Positions 1-5,868 of a stretch of DNA of 8,327 bases are shown piece after piece. Location of the stretch: NCBI GenBank assembly GCA_002690445.1, contig NZER01000154.1, positions 1 through 8,327 of the forward strand. Direction: 5' to 3'. A program made the translations under genes and the position numbers. The notes beneath the pieces were generated by a model. It made no database searches, was not told the origin of the DNA, and saw only the letters and a program-made list of their open reading frames with translations. How positions within the stretch are numbered: position 1 is the stretch's first letter; each line of letters starts with the position of its first letter. The DNA comes from Candidatus Pacearchaeota archaeon. Lineage in GTDB: Archaea; Nanoarchaeota; Nanoarchaeia; Pacearchaeales; GW2011-AR1.

Positions 1-195
1 ATACTAGACGTTAAAGCAGACATTCACGAAGATGTTGAAAAATACTTTGAGGAAAAATGCCCTCAACTCGCAACTTCATGGGACTACTTCAAGTTCAAGA
101 GGAAGCTAGAAACAGATGTCCTCGACATTGTAGACAAACACTTTGAAAAGATAGAACGACCGCCATCTGGATGTGACTACGGAATTGGAGGATAA
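1..195 (+). CDS. C-terminal part of a hypothetical protein (5' end outside window)
   Basis: Frame 1 is open from the first base to TAA at 193-195, giving the last 64 residues of a protein whose start lies upstream. The visible part is charged and looks mostly helical (acidic N-terminal half, KFKRKLE then LDIVDKHFEK) and ends in a Gly-rich tail containing one Cys. I do not recognise a family. The last codons (GGA GGA TAA) also supply the GGAGGA Shine-Dalgarno for the next gene, whose ATG is 7 bases after the stop, so the two genes are translationally linked. That this is coding is supported by the intact frame and the gene-like junction; no function can be given. Confidence 0.7.
   Translation: MLDVKADIHEDVEKYFEEKCPQLATSWDYFKFKRKLETDVLDIVDKHFEKIERPPSGCDYGIGG
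187..192 (+). promoter_or_regulatory. Strong Shine-Dalgarno (GGAGGA) for the lipoprotein gene
   Basis: GGAGGA lies inside the last codons of the preceding gene, 9 bases before ATG 202. It is one of very few clear Shine-Dalgarno sequences in this window, where most starts have none. Confidence 0.75.
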
Positions 196-201
196 AAATT
201 T

Positions 202-420
202 ATGAATAAAATGATAATACTATCGTTGTTCCTTGTTGGCTGCGCCACAAAGAACGTGAAGCCAAAGTTTGAACCCTTGCCGCCCGAAAAGCTGTTTGAC
301 CTTCCAATTCAAAAGGATAAGCACTTTGCGTGTAGCGGTTGCAACGAGTGCAAGCAAGTCTTGTGGGCTTACAAGAGTCCAACCATTAAAGAAATCATCG
401 GTGAAAAAGATTTTAATTAA
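202..420 (+). CDS. Small predicted lipoprotein with a CxxCxxC motif
   Basis: This 72-residue protein starts with a short lipoprotein signal: MNKM, a hydrophobic stretch, then the lipobox LVGC with Cys14 as the likely lipidated residue. The mature part is proline-rich near its start (PKFEPLPPEK, residues 21-30) and carries C44-x2-C47-x2-C50 near the middle, which could bind metal or form disulfides. A strong Shine-Dalgarno, GGAGGA at 187-192, lies 9 bases before the ATG and fixes the start. A short proline-containing lipoprotein in a phage could be an outer-membrane spanin subunit acting with the endolysin encoded at 2232, but no inner-membrane partner is visible and the Cys cluster is not typical of spanins. 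The membrane-anchored lipoprotein assignment is good; the role is unknown. Confidence 0.8.
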   Translation: MNKMIILSLFLVGCATKNVKPKFEPLPPEKLFDLPIQKDKHFACSGCNECKQVLWAYKSPTIKEIIGEKDFN

Positions 421-440
421 TTTTAATTATTTTTAATTAT
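411..440 (+). repeat. Triple 10-bp AT tandem repeat running into a start codon
   Basis: Three consecutive decamers, TTTTAATTAA, TTTTAATTAT and TTTTAATTAT, fill 411-440. The first contains the TAA stop of the lipoprotein gene, and the last supplies the AT of ATG 439-441. No Shine-Dalgarno is present. Close relatives of the unit occur before other starts (2046, 3233, 5869) and in the non-coding zones near 7349, 7725 and 7947. It may be an AT-rich, unstructured translation-initiation element or an UP-like element; this role is inferred. Confidence 0.75.
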
Positions 441-621
441 GAATGACGACGAAATGGTGTGGTTTCCAGACCCAATAGAATGCCCCGAATGTGGACTGCA
501 TACGCATGAGCTTTCGAGAACGAAGATGCAATCCCTTCCAAACGGATGGACAACGGTAAAGTGTGACGCTTGTTACGAAGACGATAGAATTACAGAATTG
601 AACGACAGAGGCATAGTATGA
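439..621 (+). CDS. Small zinc-ribbon-like protein
   Basis: A 60-residue acidic protein with two CxxC knuckles, C15-P-E-C18 and C42-D-A-C45, separated by 23 residues. This is the usual layout of a zinc ribbon that binds one Zn2+ through four Cys. Such mini-proteins in phages often touch nucleic acid or host transcription/translation proteins, but nothing here shows the partner. The ATG lies directly in the third copy of the TTTTAATTAT repeat and has no Shine-Dalgarno. The stop TGA overlaps the next start (ATGA, 618-621), so the two are co-translated. Zinc binding is well supported by the motif; function is unknown. Confidence 0.8.
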   Translation: MNDDEMVWFPDPIECPECGLHTHELSRTKMQSLPNGWTTVKCDACYEDDRITELNDRGIV

Positions 622-830
622 GAAACTACGAACTGATTAAAGCAATCTACGATAGATGTCCCGATGCAACAGACCATCCTTATACCGTAGACCAATACTT
701 TGACCGTTGCCAAGACATTATAGACATGATTGAATTGCACCGTCCAGAAATAGCAGGGAAGCTACCGACACATGAAAGTTTAATGGAAGAAATGAGGAAA
801 TACCCTCACAGAGATAACCACATGGACTAA
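618..830 (+). CDS. Hypothetical protein, 70 residues
   Basis: Starts at ATG 618 in an ATGA overlap with the zinc-ribbon gene and has a usable Shine-Dalgarno-like AGAGG about 8 bases upstream. The protein is rich in charged and aromatic residues, with predicted helices (YELIKAIYDRC, QYFDRCQDIIDMIELHR) and two Cys. I see no membrane segment and recognise no family. Its stop lies three bases before the next ATG (834), so it belongs to the same transcription unit. Confidence 0.72.
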   Translation: MRNYELIKAIYDRCPDATDHPYTVDQYFDRCQDIIDMIELHRPEIAGKLPTHESLMEEMRKYPHRDNHMD

Positions 831-833
831 AAA

Positions 834-1010
834 ATGGAAAAACCATCGACAAATTTAACGCTAGTCGCAGAGACGCTAGACATTGCTAACGAGCATGGAT
901 TGGCAGCAGAGGTGATGTGGAGTGCATTGACAATGGCTGCTGAAGCAAATGAGCGTGGACAGACTATGGAACAAGTGCTTCAAGCGGCATTGGGGGAGTG
1001 GGATATTTAG
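834..1010 (+). CDS. Small acidic helical protein ending in GEWDI
   Basis: An intact 58-residue frame from ATG 834 to TAG 1008-1010, three bases after the previous stop. The protein is acidic and helical, with alanine-rich segments (ANEHGLAAEVMWSALTMAAEA in residues 18-38, then MEQVLQAALGEW). The pattern of a helix with HGL-x-AEV followed by a C-terminal acidic-Trp end resembles small proteins common in environmental phages; that is a recollection, not a checked match. No Shine-Dalgarno is visible; initiation probably relies on coupling to the upstream gene. The next gene has its own promoter, so this may close the first transcription unit. Confidence 0.68.
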   Translation: MEKPSTNLTLVAETLDIANEHGLAAEVMWSALTMAAEANERGQTMEQVLQAALGEWDI

Positions 1011-1025
1011 TTTCAAAAAATAGCG

Positions 1026-1054
1026 TTGACAAATATGGGGTCGTACTTTAATAT
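1026..1054 (+). promoter_or_regulatory. Sigma-70 promoter giving a leaderless mRNA (gene 1061)
   Basis: Perfect -35 TTGACA at 1026-1031, a 17-bp spacer and -10 TAATAT at 1049-1054. The ATG follows after 6 bases, so a transcript starting at the usual distance from the -10 begins at 1061, the A of the ATG. The same spacing recurs at 2197 and 8031. The promoter lies between the stop at 1010 and the start at 1061. Confidence 0.82.
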
Positions 1055-1060
1055 AAAAAT

Positions 1061-1333
1061 ATGCAAGATTCAGAAATACTAGCAACCGTTTACCGTTGGA
1101 TGAGCCAATCCCTTGACCGATGCGAAAGCGTAGCAGTGATGGGCAACAGGCTCGCAGACTGCAAGGAATACATTGACGAACAATGGAAGCTACAAGACGA
1201 GCATAAAGAGTGGCAGAGCGAAGTATTTGCCAAGAATGATGATGGGCAACGATATAACATGGATGTCAAAGAGACAGAAAGACATCGCGGATTAGAAATT
1301 GGCCCTGACGGGACAGTGACAGATTTGAAATGA
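1061..1333 (+). CDS. Hypothetical protein, 90 residues, leaderless start
   Basis: First gene of the unit driven by the promoter at 1026-1054. It has no Shine-Dalgarno, and the predicted transcription start coincides with its ATG. The protein has a helical N-terminal half (YRWMSQSLDRC, then ADCKEYIDEQWKLQDEHKEW, residues 32-51) and a polar C-terminal part ending in GPDGTVTDLK. It is soluble, with two Cys and no membrane segment. I do not recognise the family. The stop overlaps the next start (ATGA, 1330-1333). Confidence 0.78.
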   Translation: MQDSEILATVYRWMSQSLDRCESVAVMGNRLADCKEYIDEQWKLQDEHKEWQSEVFAKNDDGQRYNMDVKETERHRGLEIGPDGTVTDLK

Positions 1334-1539
1334 AATTAAGACTCACACTGTACGATAGCGGAAAGAGGCGCGTCCTTCTTAATTGGGATAACGTAACGCT
1401 CGTAAAACCAACGAGCAGTTACACAGATATTGAATATACAGAAATTTGTCTTGTTGGTGGAAAATCGGTAGGAGTGGAAGAAAGTTTAGAAGATATTGAA
1501 TTAATACTTACGGCAAATGAAAACAGTAAAAAAAGGTAA
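1330..1539 (+). CDS. Small beta-rich protein, paralogue of gene 2705 (FlbD-like pattern)
   Basis: A 69-residue protein, translationally coupled to gene 1061 by an ATGA overlap. Its pattern is a beta strand (LRLTLYDSG), then VLLNWDNV, a variable loop, a second strand pair and ESLEDIELIL. The same order appears in the product of 2705-2989 (VRLTL, VLVNWDTV, ETLDEVNGIL), so the two are paralogues. The plan (LTL..G, N.d.V, ..V.ESL-E-I) resembles the small FlbD-type family (PF06289) and many short phage proteins; the role in phages is unknown. The next gene starts 23 bases before this one ends. Confidence 0.75.
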   Translation: MKLRLTLYDSGKRRVLLNWDNVTLVKPTSSYTDIEYTEICLVGGKSVGVEESLEDIELILTANENSKKR

Positions 1540-1855
1540 AACGATTAAACGGATGCCTGACGGCATGGCACAAGAAATGGTTCTGAAGGGCTGGAAATTC
1601 TGTCCTAAATCTGAATGGCGCGAGAAGGTTCGCGATGCCAAGCCAGTAGAAACGAAGAAGAAAGTAACGAAGAAGGATTTGAAGAAGAAAAAGGATTTGA
1701 AAAAACTTTTCGGTACGGTTTCAAATCAGTGTGATGCCAAATATGTCGAAAACCCCAAGGCGAACGCCTTCAGAGATAAAGTTTTAGGAAAATCGACCGA
1801 CGAATTTGGAACACACAAATTAGTTCCCATTAAAACTCGACCCATTAAAAAATGA
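1517..1855 (+). CDS. Lysine-rich basic protein, 112 residues
   Basis: Very basic protein with a Lys-rich central stretch at residues 48-64 (KKKVTKKDLKKKKDLKK) between a compact N-terminal motif (VLKGWKFCPKSEW, residues 23-35) and a polar C-terminal tail. The charge suggests nucleic-acid binding, but no known domain is visible. The start at 1517 overlaps the upstream gene by 23 bases and has no Shine-Dalgarno; ATG 1553 (residue 13) is an alternative start that would remove the overlap. The end overlaps the next gene (ATGA at 1852-1855). Confidence 0.72.
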   Translation: MKTVKKGKTIKRMPDGMAQEMVLKGWKFCPKSEWREKVRDAKPVETKKKVTKKDLKKKKDLKKLFGTVSNQCDAKYVENPKANAFRDKVLGKSTDEFGTHKLVPIKTRPIKK

Positions 1856-2028
1856 GCGGAAAAGAAAAACAAGAGCGTAAGCAACGCCTAGACAGTATGT
1901 TGAGCAATAGTCTCCAAGAGACTCTTGAGCGCAAAGCCCAATACTATAAGAAGTACGGGATGGAGGGGCAAGCCAAGAAGATAAGAGCCTTTAAGAAGGA
2001 AGTAAGAAAACTCGTTGGCAGTCTTTAA
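1852..2028 (+). CDS. Small basic helical protein, 58 residues
   Basis: Intact frame from ATG 1852, which overlaps the previous TGA, to TAA 2026-2028. The product is Lys/Arg/Gln-rich and probably one or two long helices (EKQERKQRLDSML, then QETLERKAQYYKKYG, then AKKIRAFKKEVRKLVG). It could bind nucleic acid or act as a small adaptor, but nothing specific shows this. The ATGA coupling is the main support for it being real. The AT repeat leading to gene 2046 begins at its stop codon. Confidence 0.7.
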   Translation: MSGKEKQERKQRLDSMLSNSLQETLERKAQYYKKYGMEGQAKKIRAFKKEVRKLVGSL

Positions 2029-2047
2029 TTTTAATTATTTTAATTAT
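2029..2047 (+). repeat. AT tandem repeat running into start codon 2046
   Basis: Two copies of TTTTAATTAT with a 9-bp period (2029-2038 and 2038-2047, sharing one T). The second supplies the AT of ATG 2046-2048. This is the same element as at 411-440, again with no Shine-Dalgarno. Confidence 0.7.
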
Positions 2048-2222
2048 GAGTGAAGATAACAATTTAACTGGACGATACGTTCACCGCACACAGAGGACAA
2101 TGACAAGCCCCGAACTTCCAAGTAAGAATGATTGGTGGCAGGACGTATGCGATAAGGCTGGCGAAAAGAATTACTGGAGCAAAGCAAAAAAAGTTATTGA
2201 CAAAAACGAGGACAAGAATTAA
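2046..2222 (+). CDS. Small hypothetical protein, 58 residues, Trp-rich
   Basis: Intact frame from ATG 2046 to TAA 2220-2222. It is polar, with a central segment of aromatic residues (KNDWWQDVCDKAGEKNYW, residues 27-44) and a charged C-terminus. No signal or membrane segment is present, and I recognise no family. Its last codons carry the -35 box of the endolysin promoter (TTGACA at 2197-2202), and its stop codon forms part of that -10, showing how tightly the sequence is packed. Confidence 0.65.
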   Translation: MSEDNNLTGRYVHRTQRTMTSPELPSKNDWWQDVCDKAGEKNYWSKAKKVIDKNEDKN

Positions 2223-2225
2223 CAT
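2197..2225 (+). promoter_or_regulatory. Sigma-70 promoter giving a leaderless mRNA (endolysin gene)
   Basis: Perfect -35 TTGACA at 2197-2202, a 17-bp spacer and -10 TAACAT at 2220-2225 (4 of 6 matches), followed by 6 bases and ATG 2232. The geometry is identical to the promoter at 1026. The -10 begins with the TAA stop of the preceding gene. Predicted transcription start is the A of the ATG. Confidence 0.68.
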
Positions 2226-2231
2226 ACGCAA

Positions 2232-2690
2232 ATGAGATACCTACTATTATTGTTATTCACATTTAATGCGGTTGCTGACGAAGTGCTGACCCGCGATGAA
2301 CGAATCGTTGCTTTGACCATCTTGGGAGAGGCGCGAGGCGAGGGAAAAAAGGGAATGTATGCCGTTGGATGTGTAATCCAGAAACGTGCGTCAGAACGCA
2401 ACCTCACGCCAGCAAGGGTATGTCACCAACCCTATCAGTTTAGTATTTGGAACGCTGGAAAGGGCAAGATTAAGAAAGAAAGTGAGCTTTATTATTTATG
2501 GAAGTCTCCATCCAAAATGTATGCTAGGCAATTAGCCAGAGCAATATGTCAGGGTAAGGAATTAGACCAGAAGTTCACAGTTCATGCTAATCATTATTAC
2601 AGCACGAAATACATGAAAAAGAAGCCCTATTGGACAAAAGGCAAAAAGGCTGTTAAGATTATTGGCAACCATGTCTTTTATAGACTTTAA
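2232..2690 (+). CDS. Secreted SleB-like cell-wall hydrolase (Hydrolase_2), probable endolysin
   Basis: A 152-residue protein matching the SleB / Hydrolase_2 family (PF07486), which cleaves peptidoglycan glycan strands. Residues 1-15 form a Sec-type signal peptide (MRY, a run of Leu, AVA before D16). Next come the family hallmarks: ILGEARGEGKKGMYAVGCVIQKR (residues 30-52) with E33 as the likely catalytic Glu, the QFSIWN segment (69-74), HANHYY (118-123), PYW (132-134) and the C-terminal IGNHVFYRL (144-152). The catalytic domain is complete and there is no separate wall-binding domain. With a signal peptide the enzyme could reach the periplasm through the host Sec system, reducing dependence on a holin; no holin is visible nearby. 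It could also be a virion-associated or superinfection factor. It has its own promoter (2197-2225), with the ATG at the predicted transcription start, so it is set apart from the small-gene cluster upstream. Confidence 0.9.
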   Translation: MRYLLLLLFTFNAVADEVLTRDERIVALTILGEARGEGKKGMYAVGCVIQKRASERNLTPARVCHQPYQFSIWNAGKGKIKKESELYYLWKSPSKMYARQLARAICQGKELDQKFTVHANHYYSTKYMKKKPYWTKGKKAVKIIGNHVFYRL

Positions 2691-2691
2691 T
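2662..2691 (+). promoter_or_regulatory. Possible promoter for gene 2705 (weak)
   Basis: TTGGCA at 2662-2667, an 18-bp spacer and TTTAAT at 2686-2691, both 5 of 6 matches. It would start transcription near 2698, leaving a leader of about 7 bases. It lies in the end of the endolysin gene and its -10 includes that gene's stop. A similar TTGGCA/TTTAAT pairing at 2015-2044 cannot serve its gene, so this one may also be chance in AT-rich sequence. Confidence 0.3.
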
Positions 2692-2704
2692 TAATACATA
2701 CAAT

Positions 2705-2989
2705 ATGAAAAATACCACAGTAAGACTAACATTACATAACGGCGAGGATGTCCTCGTAAACTGGGATACGGTAGCATTTGCGACCCCATCGGTTGCAGAG
2801 CAGAGTCGTGAGACATTTACCAAACTGGTTTTTACGGGCAATTCCTCCCATGAGGTTGACGTAAGGGAGACTCTTGACGAAGTAAACGGAATACTTCTTA
2901 ACGTAAATGCTCCTGACGTTATTAACCCTGACGCTATCAAGCCTGACGAAAGCGTAGTTAAGACGGCAGTTAAAAAAAAGGGCAAGTGA
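2705..2989 (+). CDS. Small beta-rich protein, paralogue of gene 1330 (FlbD-like pattern)
   Basis: A 94-residue protein whose first 65 residues parallel the 1330-1539 product: VRLTL-x-NGEDVLVNWDTV, a variable middle, then VDVRETLDEVNGILL. The C-terminal extension is specific to this copy: a Pro/Asp-rich linker with imperfect repeats (NAPDVINPDAIKPDES) and a basic KKKGK end. The basic tail might bind nucleic acid or a partner. The function is unknown; the resemblance to FlbD (PF06289) is at pattern level only. It has no Shine-Dalgarno. Confidence 0.75.
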   Translation: MKNTTVRLTLHNGEDVLVNWDTVAFATPSVAEQSRETFTKLVFTGNSSHEVDVRETLDEVNGILLNVNAPDVINPDAIKPDESVVKTAVKKKGK

Positions 2990-3054
2990 CGACCCAAGCC
3001 TAGATATGCCGTGAGCAAAATCCAGCCCGAAAAAGTGGGCAACTGACTCAATTT

Positions 3055-3222
3055 ATGAGCAAGAAAAAACAAGTAAACACTGTTTTAGTGGCAGACACTA
3101 AAATGCTTAAAAAATGCGTTGACTTACTTAAAAGTAAGAGGGACTCAAAAAGGGAAGTCATAGACATACTTGAAAAAGAAGTCGAAGATTTAACCAAGGC
3201 AGAAAAAGAATTAATTAATTAA
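3055..3222 (+). CDS. Small coiled-coil-like protein, 55 residues
   Basis: Intact frame from ATG 3055 to TAA 3220-3222, filling the space between genes 2705 and 3233. The product is highly charged, with heptad-like spacing in residues 18-52 (LKKCVDLLKSKRDSK, then VIDILEKEVEDLTKAEKEL), suggesting a single long helix that could oligomerise. No Shine-Dalgarno is present. It ends at the start of an AT repeat, like other genes here. The family is unknown. Confidence 0.62.
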   Translation: MSKKKQVNTVLVADTKMLKKCVDLLKSKRDSKREVIDILEKEVEDLTKAEKELIN

Positions 3223-3234
3223 AATTATTAAAAT
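3217..3234 (+). repeat. AT tandem repeat (complementary orientation) before start 3233
   Basis: AATTAAAAT (3217-3225) and TATTAAAAT (3226-3234) form a 9-bp period and read as the reverse complement of the TTTTAATT unit seen at 411 and 2029. The last unit runs into ATG 3233-3235. No Shine-Dalgarno is present. Confidence 0.6.
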
Positions 3235-3475
3235 GAGCCGCCGTGTAGACAACCTTTACAAGAGAAGTAAAAAACTTGGATTAAGTATTTACAGGTACTA
3301 TCATGCTTTTATGATGGGCTATTCAGACAGAGGGCAAAAGTGGAAGTCGAGTCCCTACGAGCAAAAGCAGTTGAATACAGCTTATTGGGAAGGGCGTAAA
3401 ACACGCTATAATTACGATGCTATTTGTAGAGATGATATTAAATGCAAAAAAGTCTTGACTCGATTGAGGACGTAG
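3233..3475 (+). CDS. Small basic protein with a ribosome-modulation-factor-like pattern
   Basis: An 80-residue basic protein with many Tyr. Residues 25-54 carry a pattern reminiscent of ribosome modulation factor (RMF, PF04957), the small bacterial protein that dimerises and silences 70S ribosomes: AFMMGYSDRG (25-34), then PYEQKQLNTAYWEGR (41-55), with PY and W-x-G separated much as in RMF. The N-terminus is Arg/Lys-rich. If correct, it could bind host ribosomes or rRNA. The match is by eye and the family is short, so this is tentative; a generic DNA/RNA-binding protein is the main alternative. The -35 box of the rIIA promoter lies inside its last codons. Confidence 0.7.
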   Translation: MSRRVDNLYKRSKKLGLSIYRYYHAFMMGYSDRGQKWKSSPYEQKQLNTAYWEGRKTRYNYDAICRDDIKCKKVLTRLRT

Positions 3476-3483
3476 TTTAGAAT
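3455..3483 (+). promoter_or_regulatory. Sigma-70 promoter for rIIA
   Basis: TTGACT at 3455-3460, a 17-bp spacer and TAGAAT at 3478-3483. The predicted transcription start is near 3490, giving a leader of about 17 bases before ATG 3507. The -10 is identical to the rIIB one (6273-6278) and the spacing is the same, suggesting the two rII genes are expressed together from matched promoters. Confidence 0.75.
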
Positions 3484-3506
3484 AGAGAAAGTTAGAACAA
3501 CCTAAA

Positions 3507-5762
3507 ATGAAACCTATTGCAACCAACAAAAATTCGCTACAATCACAGGGAGTCCAAAAATCTGTAAACTTTGGAATTAAAGCCTCTGGATTACACCACA
3601 TCCTTGGAATCCTCCGCAACCAACTTTATTCAGACAAGGTACTCGCGGTAATTCGGGAATACTCATGCAATGCACATGACGCGCACATTCAAGCTGGATG
3701 CGCTGACCGTCCTATCGAAGTCACGTTGCCGACCCGCTTGAGTCCAATCTTTAAGTGCAGAGATTACGGTGATGCTCTTTCGCAGCAAGAGATTCAAGAC
3801 GTTTACGCTTTCTATGGAGAGTCCACCAAACGTAACACCAACGACCAAATTGGTATGCTTGGAATTGGCTCCAAAGCGGCTTTTGCCTACGGAGACAACT
3901 ACGTTATTAATTCCTTCTTGGACGGTAAGAAACATATTTACAACGCCTTTATTGACCCCTCACAAATTGGTCAAATTAGCAAAATTGGCGAGGAAGATAC
4001 TGACGAAGAAAATGGTATTGAAATCGTTGTGCCTGTAAATGATGTTGATTGTGCTGAATTTGAGGAAAAAGCGAAAGACCTTTTCAAATGGTTTGCGGTC
4101 ACTCCCATCATCAAGGGATGCTCTCAATTTGAATATGAGAAATCGTTTATCTTTAAGGGCGATGGTTGGTCTTGGCTTAAAACCGATAGCAATCGCTATA
4201 ACAGAGGTGATGCTACCCTAGTAATGGGGAATATTGGTTATCCTATTGACGAATACTCCTTGGGAAGTCTCGATGATGATGAGGACAACCGTTTAGGTTC
4301 AATGATGTGCGACAACCTTGTTATTTACATGGACATTGGCGATGTGGAGATTTCGGCATCACGCGAAAAGCTACAATATACCGACTATACAAGGAAGAAC
4401 ATTAAGAACAAACTTAAAGCTGTTGCTGATGCGCTTGTCAGCACCATCAGCAAACAATTTAAGGATTGCAAAACGCTTTGGGACTGTAAGTGCCTAATGG
4501 GTGAGGTTTTCGACATGGGTTCCAATATGTATCACTTGAGGAATATCGTTGAAAAGAAGATGACATTCAACGGTAAAAAGATTGGGGATGCGAGTGTATC
4601 TGCATCGTTTACAAATGCCGATGGCGATTATGACCACATTGACTTACGCAACTGGACAAAATCATGGCGAAGCGGAAGATACCAGTGTAAGGAGACGAAT
4701 ACTATCGACGCGAAAAAGCAAACGGTTGTTATCGAAAACGACTTGGGGCATCGTCGAGGTATCACAGGACGTATCCTGCCGCTAATTCATAACAAAGAAC
4801 AAAAACCTTTCTTAATTACCTTTAAGAACGCAAAAGAAAAGAAAACTTGGCTAAAGGTAACGGGGTTCGACGGGAAAATGGTTAAACTGACTTCCCTGCC
4901 ACAGCATAAATTAAATGAATTTGCTGGATACGAAACTGCATCCGGTGGAACAGGCAGGGATACAAACAAAAAACATTCAGCTAAATGCTTTGAGTTCGAT
5001 TTCGACTTTGAAGGACGCAACTACCACAGCAAAAAATCTGATTGGTGGAAGATTGCAGACTTGGACGTTGAAAACGAGTCAGGAGTTTATGTAATTATTG
5101 ATGGTTTTAACATTGCCGCCGACAAACATGGACGCAATGACAATCCCGCGCAGCTTAAAAGGCTCAAGGAATCCTTCAAGGAAGCTGGAATCGAGTTTCC
5201 AAAGACCGTTTATGCTTTCAAGGTAGGCCAACGCCACAAAATTGAAGGCAAAGAGGGCTGGATGCACCTGTACGACCATATTAAAGTCAAAACTTCTATC
5301 GAAATTACTGACAACAATCTTGAACAAGCATGGATTGATACTGAAATGGTCAAAGATATTAAGCAGCGCAAAAATCGCCACACTGATATTTATGGGGTTG
5401 ATGACTTGCTCAAAAAAATGAAAGACAATGTATTAGCCAAATTGGTCAGCAAAGACGAAGGCACATTTGGAGACTTCCTTGAGAAGCACGAATACATGAG
5501 CCACAAGGATGATACTGTAAAAATCAGCACAATTCGCTCAATTTGCAGCGATTACAGCATAGAGTTCAAAGTAAAGGGAGTGAAGCCTACCTACGAATTG
5601 GATACGCTCCGTAAAAACGTGAGAGACAAGTATGATATGATTAACTACTTGGCGCATGACGCATACGGGTGGAATTGGAATCCCGATTTTGCTGACAGCT
5701 TGGGTAATTATATCAACGTCATTGACGTTTGCCAAAAATCCTCAAACACTATTGAGGAATAA
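3507..5762 (+). CDS. rIIA: rIIA-like protector protein with GHKL-type ATPase domain
   Basis: A 751-residue protein, close to the length of T4 RIIA (725). The N-terminal region carries the GHKL ATPase motifs: the N-box in REYSCNAHDAH (E51, N55, D58), a DxG motif in CRDYGDA (D86, G88), YGESTK (103-108) and the glycine-rich IGMLGIGSKAAFAYG (115-129). A conserved VEISASREKLQYT (280-292) follows, as in RIIA proteins. The C-terminal half is less distinctive. In T4, RIIA with RIIB is membrane-associated, affects lysis timing and protects against the Rex exclusion system of lambda; the biochemical activity remains unclear. The ATG at 3507 has no Shine-Dalgarno but fits the promoter at 3455-3483. A strong hairpin terminator follows the stop. 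A 20-base copy of the leader and start codon recurs at 7209-7228. Confidence 0.93.
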   Translation: MKPIATNKNSLQSQGVQKSVNFGIKASGLHHILGILRNQLYSDKVLAVIREYSCNAHDAHIQAGCADRPIEVTLPTRLSPIFKCRDYGDALSQQEIQDVYAFYGESTKRNTNDQIGMLGIGSKAAFAYGDNYVINSFLDGKKHIYNAFIDPSQIGQISKIGEEDTDEENGIEIVVPVNDVDCAEFEEKAKDLFKWFAVTPIIKGCSQFEYEKSFIFKGDGWSWLKTDSNRYNRGDATLVMGNIGYPIDEYSLGSLDDDEDNRLGSMMCDNLVIYMDIGDVEISASREKLQYTDYTRKNIKNKLKAVADALVSTISKQFKDCKTLWDCKCLMGEVFDMGSNMYHLRNIVEKKMTFNGKKIGDASVSASFTNADGDYDHIDLRNWTKSWRSGRYQCKETNTIDAKKQTVVIENDLGHRRGITGRILPLIHNKEQKPFLITFKNAKEKKTWLKVTGFDGKMVKLTSLPQHKLNEFAGYETASGGTGRDTNKKHSAKCFEFDFDFEGRNYHSKKSDWWKIADLDVENESGVYVIIDGFNIAADKHGRNDNPAQLKRLKESFKEAGIEFPKTVYAFKVGQRHKIEGKEGWMHLYDHIKVKTSIEITDNNLEQAWIDTEMVKDIKQRKNRHTDIYGVDDLLKKMKDNVLAKLVSKDEGTFGDFLEKHEYMSHKDDTVKISTIRSICSDYSIEFKVKGVKPTYELDTLRKNVRDKYDMINYLAHDAYGWNWNPDFADSLGNYINVIDVCQKSSNTIEE

Positions 5763-5764
5763 GC

Positions 5765-5815
5765 GAGTGGGCGGCGTGAGGTTTAGTAGGTTGTCCTCGC
5801 GCCGTCCCTCCTTTT
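5765..5815 (+). terminator. Rho-independent terminator after rIIA
   Basis: The arms 5765-5781 and 5795-5810 pair over 16 positions with one bulged T and two G-T pairs, closing a 13-base loop, followed by CTTTTAT. It begins three bases after the rIIA stop. It resembles the terminator after rIIB (same CCTCGCGC start of the 3' arm). The U-tract is short, so termination may be partial. Confidence 0.82.
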
Positions 5816-5820
5816 ATGAT
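5791..5820 (+). promoter_or_regulatory. Possible promoter for gene 5869 (weak)
   Basis: TTGTCC at 5791-5796, an 18-bp spacer and TATGAT at 5815-5820 (5 of 6). It overlaps the 3' arm of the rIIA terminator and would restart transcription for the gene at 5869 with a leader of about 42 bases. The -35 is poor, and read-through past the terminator is an alternative. Confidence 0.3.
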
Positions 5821-5840
5821 AAAAAGTGTAACTCTATTTG

Positions 5841-5867
5841 AATTAAATTAATTAAAATTAAAAAAAT
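5841..5867 (+). repeat. AT repeat before start 5869
   Basis: AATTAAATT, AATTAAAAT and TAAAAAAAT follow each other with a 9-bp period and end one base before ATG 5869. This is the complementary orientation of the TTTTAATT unit, as at 3217-3234. No Shine-Dalgarno is present. Confidence 0.55.
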
Positions 5868-5868
5868 T

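Noticed and set aside
2015..2044. TTGGCA-18-TTTAAT promoter-like pair before gene 2046
   Set aside because: Transcription would start after ATG 2046, so it cannot serve that gene. The TTTAAT comes from the AT repeat.
3023..3043. Possible terminator hairpin (GCCC...GGGC) after gene 2705
   Set aside because: The stem is only about 4 bp and no T-tract follows; more likely incidental.
2659..3072. 137-codon open frame on the minus strand
   Set aside because: It lies opposite the paralogue gene 2705, whose protein pattern is conserved with gene 1330. The minus-strand product is Ser/Thr/Leu-rich with no recognisable domain or start signal.
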